NCBI GenBank assembly: GCA_958298945.1
Contig: OY282605.1
Location: forward strand, 108,558,267 to 108,622,266
Direction: 5' to 3'
DNA: 64,000 nt
DNA from: Atherix ibis
Lineage: Eukaryota > Arthropoda > Insecta > Diptera > Athericidae
The notes under the pieces are model-generated. The model ran no database searches. It was not told the DNA's origin and saw only the letters and a list, made by a program, of their open reading frames with translations. A program made the position numbers and the translations under genes. Below are positions 28,101 to 40,100 of this stretch, in pieces; within the stretch, counting starts at the first letter, position 1; each line of letters opens with the position of its first letter.

Positions 28101-31100
28101 GACGAAACCAATCTCGGCACATTGTTTCCGATACAGCACTATCACCATAGGCCACCACAAGCATTCGATGCGATTTGGCAGTCGATTTCTTCAAATTGAA
28201 GCAGAAAAGCAGAGCTTTCCGCATATGATCTTTTTCTGGCACAAAACTAGACATAATTACCGGAGGAAAAATGTATGTTATTGTACGAAATTACTGACAA
28301 TGTGCACTGATTAATGTTGACAGATGTCAAACTCATAAAAAAAAGTATGACGTGCCCATGGTAGCTTAATACGCTCACTCACGCCATCTATAATCAAGCG
28401 GATTTAAGCTTATACCTTAGGTATATAAACGAAATGTATTTAATAAATAAAATTTCGATTATTTAAGAAAAAAGCATTATATTTAAAGTGTCTTGATTTA
28501 TCGATACTCGGTTCGTAGCGATCCTGACTTAAAACCCAGCTAGTGACATAGCCCCAGAGTGTCTTTTAGTTGTCGCAAAATGGCCTGAGCTGTCGTGACG
28601 CCAAGAATTTTACATTGAAAAATATTTCTTAACATATGCGTTATGTCTGAGCGTGGGTAGAAAGGTAGAAAGTCAGATATTTCTTCCTGCGATGTTAAAT
28701 CTAAATCCAGTTTGTTATATTAAGTATATAACATATGTGTATTACATATGTAATTCCTTTTAAGTTACCGTCATATTTATATTACTAGACTATGTGTATA
28801 TTACAAGAGATAAAAGTGCTTCTGTCGATAAAAAGAATGTGGCCTAAAAACAAACTGGCACTGTTGAAATTAATTTATTTCTTCCAAAATTTCGGGGGAA
28901 TCAAATAGGAAAAGCTTAAAAACAAAAAGTGTGGGAACGATATTGTTTTTTTCTTCTATATGTAATATAACCTAATAAGTTAATCAGTTTTACCCTATTT
29001 ATGAAAATAACAACAACAAAAATTGTGTTAAAAAATATTTAAAAAAATTATTTATATTAAAATGCACATGCACTATTGATATTATCATCAAATTTAAGTT
29101 AACTACTCGAACCAAGGAAGTAGATTGTAGCGCAAATAAAGTAAATTTAAAAAAAAAATACAAGTTAAAAGTTTCTTAATTTTTCTTATCATACACATAA
29201 ATGGTGTGTTTTTATAAATTTTGTTTGATGATAAAATAATTGAAATAAAAACAAAATTTATAAGAATAAACCACTTACAATGTTTCAGTTTTTGAGCTGT
29301 TCGTTTTGTAAAGTTTGTTAGATGATGTACACTCCTCCTGAAAAGTATGCGACCACTTTCGTTTTACTAAAACTCAGAGATTAAAATGAAAAATAATATT
29401 TATTTATTATGCATTGATTATTATCAAATTTAAAATGCAATTTAAAAAAAATGCTAAAATTGTTTTTTTTGGTCGAAAAACCTCCTTTACGTTTGATTGA
29501 CGACTTTTACTGTTCCAGCATTGCAATAGGACGACTCTCCACAAGTCTTTCTTGGAGAATCGATAATGATACCGCCGCACTCTTTTGTCTAGCTCATCCC
29601 ATAGATATTATATTTAGGATCGTTATCCTGATGAATCAGGAATACTTCACCAACTAACCGAAAACCTGAACATTGGTACAATCCCGTTTTTAGAATTCCT
29701 TCAACTCTCATCAAGTCTCCTCTACTACATCTGTAGCGGAACAATCCGAAACCATACTGGAGCCATCTTTTTGCCTTACAGTTGGCACCATAACTTCCGT
29801 TAGCATTTTTCTAACAATTTAGATCTGAATAAAACCCAATCCAGTCCTTTTTTTTGATGTTGTAATGATGGTTACTTTACCGTCCCCGATCAAGGTGGTC
29901 GCATATTGAGGTCATATTGTTTTCCTACTATCGATGTTATTTGACCCTTTAGTGTATTGTAGAAAATAGTCATTACCAAAAAGAGTGATTCGATTTAATT
30001 AGTTAGAAAAACCAATGTTATGGAATATGTATAAATTTATGTAAGTTTTGATAATAATTATGCAAATGGTTCTGAAATTGGGGACTTTGGGCTCTATGAC
30101 CTTTAGAGAAGGAGAAATATTATTTTTTTGGAGGTTCCCTTTTGGAAAAAAAACTTATTTCTATAACATTTCAGTTATTTGCTTTTTTTCGAAAATAAAT
30201 TATAGTCGACAACCATATGTGTAGATGGTCGTAACAGGCTGTTCTGTGTTAAAATTTCTATGAGATTATCGAATGGTTTAATTTAGCAATTGTTACTCAA
30301 TGCGTTGAATCATTACTTAAAAATCCATGATTGTCAAGGTCGCCATCTCAATTCAACGAAACTGTTTGTTAAACAAGTTATTTCTAATCCTATTGAGTGT
30401 ACTGTAATTAACTGTGTCCTTAAGGACAGAAACACTGAAAGAATAATTATGGTCTTTGGATTTTTCGTAAATTTTCAAGGACGTCTTTGAATATATAGTA
30501 ATTCGGAATATTTTGAGGACTGTATTTTAGTGTATTTTTACTCGAAAGGACATTATTCTGTATACTACTATTTAGAAAGCTTTAAGGATCGTATTGAGTG
30601 TATTGTCACATGGAAGGCTACAAGGATATTATCAAGTACAATATATAATCAGTCGGAGAACTTAATAGCAGATTTAACTAAATACACATAAATGGTCATT
30701 CGGTGGGTTCAAACAACAACCTTTAATTGTAACAAAAATAATTGTTTTTCCATTAAATATGTAAACAACAATTTACATTGCTATTTTAATTATCCACTAT
30801 AAATTTGTAGAGAAAAATTACTCGTATTTTTTGTTGAATTGTTTAAGTAATTTTTTTAAAATATAATTTGATATTTTTTTTAAATATAATTTTCTCTATA
30901 AATTTATAGTGGGTAATTAGAATGTCTTCTATTTTTTTTTTGAATAGCCCCAACAATTTTACGCCATTTATTGACAAATAAAGGACATCTCAGCTAATTC
31001 GACAGCTGGATTCGTACACTAAATTGTTATATGCTAGACACAAAAGTTTTTAGTGTTTTTGAATATAATCGGACAACAATTAAGCCGTTTATGTTGGCTG

Positions 31101-34100
31101 TGTCCTAAGTCCATTTATTTTAAAATCGAGATCTACAAGATCTAAAAATATTGGTAACTGATAACATGGTAGTATAATGTTTTTATATTTCTAAGGATGT
31201 ATAATTTACCAATCCAAAGGCATAAGTCCATGAAAAAAATAAATTTTCAAAATAATCGTTCTCCAATTGCAACTTTTCGTGCGCTTTTGCCATTTTATGG
31301 TCGTAATAATCGTCCAACTATGCTCGCTATTCGTCGAATTGTTAAAAATTTCGAGCGTACATTTTCTTAACATAATGATCAAGTGCCAATAAGACAAAGA
31401 ACCGCTCGAAGTATTGAAAATATTGCTGCCGTTCAGGCAAGTGTTGCTGAAGACCGCAATTTGTGGATTCCAAGACTTTCTCAAGAATTGGTACTGTCTC
31501 AAACCACAACCTGGCGGATTTTGAGAAAGAATTTGGGCTTACATCCGTATAAAATTGTTATCACTCAAGAACTGAAGCCATTGGACCACCGTAAACATCG
31601 TGAATTTGCTGATTTTGTCTTGGAACAACTTGAAAACGATAACGATTTTTTTAAGAAAAAAAACTTTCATCTGAGTGGTGCGGTAAATAAACAAAACTGT
31701 CGACTCTGGTGCGAAGAAAATCCACAAATTATATACGAACACCCATTACATTCACTTAAATTGACAGTTTGGTGTGGTTTTTGGTCTGATGGAATCATCG
31801 GTTCGTACTTCTTTCGAAATGAAGCTGGTAACACCGTTGATGTCAATAGAGAGCGGTATAGATCGATGATAACCAACTTTTTATGGCCGAAATTGGAAGA
31901 AGTTGATCTTGACAACATCTGGTTCCAACAAGACGGGGTTACGTGCCACACAGCACGTGCAACAACCGAATTATTGCGAGAAAGTTTGGAGATTCGATTA
32001 TTTCAAGAAATTGTGACATTGAATGGCCTCCAAGAAGTTGTGATTTAACACCATTAGACTATTTCTTATGGGGTTATTTGAAGTCATTGGTCTTTAGCAA
32101 TAAACCTGACTCTCTTCAAGCTTTAGAAGTCAATATTGAACGTGCTATTCATGACATACGTGTACGATTTGATTAAGTAAAAATAGTGCTCGAAAATTGG
32201 GTTCATCGATTTCGTACCTGCAAAAGAAGTCGTGGAGGCCATTTGAATGACGTTTTATTCAGAACTTAATTGTATCGATTGTACTTCACATTAAATAAAA
32301 AACATTTGAATTTCCTTAACAATTAGTGTTTTTTTTTAAAAAAAGAAATCATATCACTCTTATTCGAAAACCCTATATTTATTATCAATTTACCCTTTCT
32401 TCGTTAGTATTTTTTAACCTTCCATCTAAAAATCGGGTCCTTTTGATGCTTAGTTGAAATGAAAATCGGACGTTTCGTTTAATTTACAATGTAGTTTATT
32501 TTTTCGATATATTTAATAATAAAATATATATAAAGCTACGGAGGATGTATGATTAATACTTGGCTTTGACAAGAAAAAAACAATTCTCCTTTTACCTTGA
32601 TATACTTAAGACCAACGTTCTTCTATCTTTTGTATCCTATCTAAAAACTACGATTTGTTCAACCCATTAAAATATGCGTTTTTATAGCAATAATGATGAT
32701 GAGTCCTCATTATACAATAATTGCTGGGAATTAAGCCTGCCAAATTTGATGAGGAGTCGCCATTATACTTTTCAAGCTTGGTTTTGGTTTCACATTTTGT
32801 TTTTTTTTCTTCAAGAAATAGTGTTTTTTTAACACGAAATTTACTTTTTCCCATATTAATAAAAAAAACATATCTTGTTTGCTTTCAATGTTTGTCAAAA
32901 CTAAACCAATGAGCAGATGTTAATACAATTTTTTATGGCATTTTTTTTAAGAATACCAAATGATAAAAAAAATATCGTTTTGCATATTTGCATTAGCCAA
33001 TGACATATCACATTACTCTCGTATAATCTAATAAAATTTTACTGCAAAATATACTTTGTATCAATTAAAATGAGGAAAATGGAAAAAAATAATGCTTTTC
33101 ATTATTCTATTACCCAGAAAATTTTCTATTTACAAAATCTAAGTTACAATTTGATTCAAAATTTAAAGGTAACGTAGAAATGTTACTAATCAAATAATTG
33201 CGTATATTTTAGATTAATGAAAAATATAAATGATTTTATTTTTAAAAGTTGTATTAAATTTAGATTTAATAATAAATATTGTCGCCAAATGGCCTAATGG
33301 TCTCAGAGACCTTACAAAACAAACAAAATAATAAGTATTAGTAATTAATTGCATAGTAAAATATTGTCTGATAGAAAATTATTATTTTATTACAAAGTAT
33401 ATAGTAAATTCTAGTACAGATCAGATTATTCCATATGCACTAAGTTTCTGTGCATGGGTATTTTTATACACGCATGTCCACATTTCTAAACTGCATATGC
33501 AGCTCTCCCACTCAGTGAGTACACAAACCAAATGACTTTCTGATTCACAATCGTTCGATTTGATTTTTGTTATGCTACCGCTGTCAAAACATGCGCGCGC
33601 TGGTGTTACCAGAGGTCAGTAACAAACATGGCCATGTGGTATTTAACTTAGACTATAGGAGAACTGGATAGGCATCTACACAAAAATTATGGCCGAATTA
33701 GATTTTTTAATATTTCGGGTATTGTTGCTTAATGGAATTAGTTTTGGAAATTTTGCAATAAAACACAGTATTCTGTTTTAAAACATTATTTATTTATTTA
33801 TTATAATTTCTTTTTATTTATTTCAATAGATATTATTTATTAAAACAGAATTATAAAGTGAAAGAGCATATAAAAAAATAAATTGCTTATATCAAAACAA
33901 TTACGTGCACAAATAAAAATCCATTTCAAAAATATGAGAGAATGTGATATTATGTTGAAATTGCAACCACACCACAATTTAGTAAAGAATTATCAGAAAT
34001 TAAAGTATTTCTTTAATTATTAAAATATGTTACCTTCTATTTTCTTACACGCACTTTACGTACGCTGGCACTGAACTATTTTCTGGTAAACATAGAACTG

Positions 34101-37100
34101 TCAATATCACATTTGTTTACATTTAGTGAATGACTAATTTTTCACTTTTTAACCATACTTTTTGGCTCAAATAAATCATTTAAAGCCATTTAGACACATT
34201 TTTCTCTAGTAAAAATGAAGATGTCAACTAACCGAAAGTAAGAAATTCCCAGATTCCTCATTCCGTTGAATTACCAGCAATTCTTTATAAAACACTTCAT
34301 TTTCTGAAATTAAAACTCTGTATTAAATGTGATCAACAATATAACTATTTATATAAATACTTACTTTCTCGTAAATACTTCAAAAAAACATAAAAGCCAC
34401 ACTTTTCGATAAGTGCCAAAATAACAACTTTAAAAACAACAAAAGTATGCAAGCATTTCGGTATGCTACCACTTTCATGGAGAATGGCATTTTTTAAAAC
34501 TCTCCCAAAGTCTACAAATTTGAGGCGTTGGATATTTAATTGATATTTATGAAATGCTTTTAATCGATCAAAAGATTGTACAAAAAATAAAAATTGCCTG
34601 TTATTGTGTTTAAACTGTATTTTTGTTTGCAATAAGTAAGTTAAAATGGATATTGCAGGAAGTTTCTATTACGGAAACTAGATGTCAGTAGGTGTCACAT
34701 TTACGTAAAAAAGACCTACACAAAAGTATGCAAGCGTTACGATTTTTCACCGCTTTTGCAATTATTCGGTTAGAAAATTGCCTATACATATACGCAAATC
34801 TGACGTACGGGTCTATTAAGGTATTCTTTAATCTAAGGTAACAATCATGGCCATGTGGTATTTAATTAATATACGTGTACATTTGTCTCTTTTTTCCTCT
34901 ATTTACTTTGCGGTATTTATGCTATTTTTTTTCTTCTTACTTTTTAATAATACACCAACAATAGGTTTTTTAAAAATATTTTTTAACAAAAATTTAAAAA
35001 AAAAAATAATATAAAAAATACTTTGCTTGAAAGAAATTTGATTTTAAATAAATATTTTCGAGTAATTACAATTCAAACGTTTTTAAAAGGTTCTCTTCGA
35101 ATAATTTAAAAATAACCTCTTAACCGTGTCAAGTGCCTTTATCCCATATGCACTTATCAATTATTCAAGTGCTGCTTACAAACCAACTTGATTTTACCTG
35201 TTGCAATATAATTAATAAAAAACAGAGGGGATATTTTAAATTGTAAATTATAGGAAATTTTCTTAAATATTTCACTTTTAAAAATTATCTGAAAACCATA
35301 TTATAGAATTACTAAATTTGAATTCAAGAACATATAAATTGATTATTAATTGTTGTTTTTAAACAATTAAATTAAAATGGTTTTTTTTAGTATTGTTTGA
35401 AGTATGAGTGTGTAAAAATATATGTAAAAATTCGATCTGATGTTATTTCTTTACTGTTTAATATTTTTTTTTTTTTTTTCGATCCGGGATATCCTATAAA
35501 AATCTTTAACAAACATTTCATCGTTATCCTTAAAATGTGCGAAAAAAAAAGTTTTGAATTTATTGGTTTTTAAATTAGGGTTAGGTTGAAATTTTGAAAG
35601 GATATTTTTACCATTTTGAAGGCATAATTGCAATTTGACATTAATATCTTTATTGCCATCGCATTACAACATAATGTGAAGTTGGGAGATTCTTATTTTT
35701 CTCGTACAACTACATTTTCAACGAACACTTCCAAAGTGGACAAACTATTTTGCATTGGTCCACTTTGGACTTACAGTGGCTTTTGATAAAATATCTCTCT
35801 CTCTCTCTCTCTCTCATTCTTTTTGCGGGTAAGATGCTTAAAATAATTGTGCCAGATACTCTTTAACTACACCGGGAAAATTGTATTTTTTCGAATGCCT
35901 ACCTTCCGGTACGATATTTTCAAGCATGAGCAAAAATCGTATTCAATGGATTCCTCTGCTTTGCTAAAATAGACTTATTTTTAAAAAAAAAGATTTCCCT
36001 GAAATAGAGTCTAATAAAAACTGACGACAAGACATCTGATATTTCTGCAGGACACTTGTCTAGAGAAATCCATTAGTTGACCTTGTTGATGGCATACCTG
36101 TGTCCAGTTTCTAGGTCAGAATATAGTTACCGCACGGATTGTTAGTCCTTACTTAACTGGTATTGCTCTGAACACTTATGTTTTACTTGGAAATTTTTAA
36201 TTTTTCAATTAAATTGTAACAATATTCATCAAAAAACAAGGTAAAATTCAAAGTAGAATTTTAATTATGTAATTTTAATCAATAATGGAAAAAATGTGAA
36301 AAAATAATTAACTGTATATTTGTATTTATTTTTCAGTGAACAAAGTATAATTGGTGCCCGTGCATCCGTAATGGTTTACGATGATAACCAAAAGAAATGG
36401 GTACCATCTGGTAGTTCTTCCGGGTTAAGCAAAGTGCAAATATACCACCATCAACAGAATAACACTTTTCGAGTTGTCGGTAGAAAACTTCAGGATCATG
36501 AAGTCGTTATCAATTGTTCAATAATAAAGGGATTAAAATATAATCAGGCAACAGCCACGTTTCATCAATGGCGAGATTCAAAAAATGTGTACGGCTTAAA
36601 TTTCTCTAATCAAAATGATGCTGATAACTTTGCCAGGGCGATGATGCATGCATTAGAGGTATTCAAAAAAAAGCTAATAATTTATTCAATTTGATATTAA
36701 CAAATATAATTAATATATATATTTTGTTAGATGTTAAGTGGTCGTGTTATTCAACCGACAGCACCTCCTTTATCCACGAACGGATCTTTATATGATGAGG
36801 ATATGGGCTATCGGACTATGACTAGGGAAGATGCAGCAATTTTACAAAAACAGCAACAAGGAGTTGGAACCGCTGCACCATCGCCACAAACGCCAACCTC
36901 ACAATGCAATCAAACAGTTCCGCAAAGCCCACCGACATCGCAAGGTCATCATCGTACAAGCAGGTATGTAAAAATTTTGATATTGAAAAAAATAAAAACC
37001 AAAAAAAAACCAATTTTTCTTTAACTATAAAAAAATAAAATGTTTATAACGAACTCGTTTACGAGAGTTTATTTGTTATAATAAAATAATATATGTTAAT

Positions 37101-40100
37101 AATAATTGAATTAATTTCGTACAGTGCTCCACCAGCACCGCAACCACCGCCGATATCAATACCACCACAAACCTATGGGCAATCAGGTGGTGGTGCAACT
37201 GCTGTGCAACAAAATTATCCACCGGCGCCACAACAAATGCAATATCACATGTCACAAGCGATACCACAAAGTCATTCCAACAGCACACCATCTCAAACAG
37301 CGAGTAACACTTATTGTAATCAGGTGTGTAATTAAATGAATTATAATATTTTGTAATCGGCTATCCATTTTACTGTTTCAATATGATTTTAGTATCAACA
37401 ACCAATTTATGTGTCGCCAGGCACAGGCCAAGCTATAAATCCTCCGATACAACAGACTGCACAACAAACAGGCACACATCAAAACGGTTCCATTTACGTT
37501 TCATCTTCAGCACAAGGAATTCCATTGTCGGCTAGTTCAAATAGTGTCGTTTTACAATGTCAGCCTCCTCATCCACAGCCACCTCCACAGCCACCACAGC
37601 AACCATCTCAACCCCATCAGCAACAGCAAATGCTGCAACAACAGATTCAACAACATCAATTGCAAAAGCAACAACAGCAGCAACAACAACAACAGCAGCA
37701 ACAGCAACAAGTAGTCCAGATGTCGCAAGCTCCTCCTCCACCAAATATGTTCGGTCAAGCGAATGTACCGAATGTTGTGAATTCTGATGGACAATACAAT
37801 ATGATGGCAATAGCGCCTGTAGCGAATGTAAATGCGCTTGCCAATGGTGTTCCTATGCCACCCGCTGGCGGTTCGGTAGGACGAACATCATCAGCACCGC
37901 AAGCGCCTCCGCCACCACCACCATTTATGAGTTCAAATATATGCGCTCCACCTCAACCTCCATTACCATCTGCACAAATTCCTGCGCCACCAGCAATAAA
38001 TACTGGTGCACCACCTCCACCACCACCGCCACCATTTGGCAATTTAGCAACCAAAAAAGATGAAGGTGGTGGCATGGATATGAGCTCTTTAGCAGCTCAA
38101 CTTCAAAGCGCCCGATTAAGGAGAAACAATAAGGTTTAAATTATGTCAATTTTTTACTAATAATATCTAGATTATTTTTTTCTTTTTAATAAGCATTCAA
38201 AAATTTGTATCTTAATGAATATTATTGTTATAGACTACGCCACCACCAGCTGAAAACAGTGGTAGCAGTACATCGAGTGGTGGAAGCGGAAACTATGGAA
38301 CGATAGGACGAACATCTAAAGGTATGGCTTCGATGATGGATGAAATGGCCAAAACTTTAGCACGACGTCGAGCACAAGTTGACAGAAAAGAGGTAAAATA
38401 TTTTTAAAAAAATCAATTAATAAGAATATATGATTTTATCGTTTCTTTGATTGTGTTATTGAAAAAAGAAATGTGGAAAAACATAGTATTCAATTAGGTG
38501 TTAGAGTTAAAACTATTTTTGGTATTAGAAAAAATATTCCATCTTTAAAAAATTTGTTATAAGAAAATATAAATAAAAAAAATTCAGTTGCAAACAAAAG
38601 AAGTTAACGATAAAAAAAATGAAATTATTCGAAAATTCAAATTCAATTTTACAATTTGATGAAAAAAAAATTTACTTGACATTTCAGTTCTCTGATTGTC
38701 AAATTAAATTAAACTATTTAAAAATGCAATATTATTTCTTATATTTATAAAACCGGCTATTTCAGAAGTTTACATTTTTTGATCATTTTTATATTATTTA
38801 GTTTTTTTTTGTTTAACTGATGAATGTAAATATATTTCTATTAATTCAATTAGTTATTATATAAAATAGTATCAATACGATTAAAAAAGTTAAATTAAAT
38901 TAAATGAGTTTAAATTTTTTGTTTACTTAAGCCTGATAATACAGACGATAATGCACAAGGTAAACAACGACCATGGGAAAAGTCGAATACACTCCCTCAT
39001 AAGTTGAATGCTGGAATTAGCGGAAATAATACGAATTCAATGCAACAGACTAACACAAATAGCGGTAATGAATCTCCGCGTCCATCGAGAAAACGCTTTG
39101 GTAGTGCCAGTGAAGAAACTATATTAAAGGTGAATTTAAGAGTTTCATGTTGCATGTAGCAATATCCATTTTTTTTACTTTTTAATTTGCAGCAAGTGAA
39201 TGGAGAAGGTTTATCATTAGCCCTTTCAGCTGATTTGGATAGTTTGAAAGCCGAAATTGTACGCGAAATGCGATTTGAATTACAAAAGACTAAGCAAGAA
39301 ATTATAGAAGGTAATTATTTATTAGATAAGAATAATTTTATTTTGAGATAATAAAGAGTATAAATATGTAGTAATATTTTGTAAATTTTTCTATCACATA
39401 GACTATTGTGTGTCAATAATGCCAAAATAATTTCGATATTGTATATGTATTTTTTTAGTAATTAAGAGCATATCTGTCATGGACAGTTTAGATCAGATAG
39501 AAAGAAAAAAATTAAAACAATATCTTATTTAATATGCAAGAAGTTCGGCGTTTTAATGCCTTTATTAACCAGAACTTCTTGTGCATCTCATACAATCTAT
39601 GTATTGTAGTTAACTTGCAATCTAAGAAATCGTAATTGACATGTACTTAATAAATATAAAGTCTGGATGGTTTTTTTCTTTTGGTAATTTTAATTACTAT
39701 TTTAATTGCAGTGTAATTTTGATGCTTACTATAAAAAACAATATATAGATCGTGATAAATTCATAAACACCATTGCGTTTGTTGTTGGGCAAATCAACAT
39801 TAATTTGTGGATTTGTTTTTATTGGATATATCAATCTTATTGGACGTATTGTTTTAATAAATAATAACTTCTATGTTAATCTTTTGGCACTCAGCCCATC
39901 TTTTTTTTTATAAATTACATCCACTAAAGGAATTATGAATTCGGACGAAGCATCATACGTTATTGTTAACTATCTAATGACAATATAAGACCAGATAAAT
40001 TATTTATTTTTTAATCAGCTGATGAAATGAAATCGAGTAAAAGAAATGCATGGAGATAAAATAAAAACGTTAGTTATTTCGAGTTATTTATTTTAAATAA

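Larger units (their letters stand above)
27047..28421 (-). mobile_element. Mariner (DD34D), both ends present, rearranged inside
   Basis: TA (27045-27046) precedes CCAGGTGTATAAACTTAAAT, and the other end reads, reversed, CCTAAGGTATAAGCTTAAAT at 28421 before TA. It is the same family as 12510 and 62947. Internal changes: a deletion in the 3' half near 27340-27365, a tandem duplication of the helix-turn-helix region (27786-28150) and an inverted duplication at 28047-28114. Confidence 0.93.
1112..36336 (+). other. ena: ena intron 1 (inferred), 35.2 kb
   Basis: It runs from donor GTAAGT at 1112 to acceptor TTTTTCAG ending at 36336. It contains at least fourteen transposon copies or fragments on both strands, described individually. 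Orientation is mixed and there is no host coding sequence I can support. Drosophila ena also has a long first intron. Confidence 0.55.

Noticed and set aside
36822..37291. Minus-strand open frames opposite ena exons 3-4
   Set aside because: They are complementary-strand shadows of the CAA/CCA-rich ena coding sequence and match no family.
37532..37810. Open frames in other phases over ena exon 5, rich in Val/Ala, Leu or Thr/Ala
   Set aside because: They are artefacts of the CAG/CAA repeat read in other frames.
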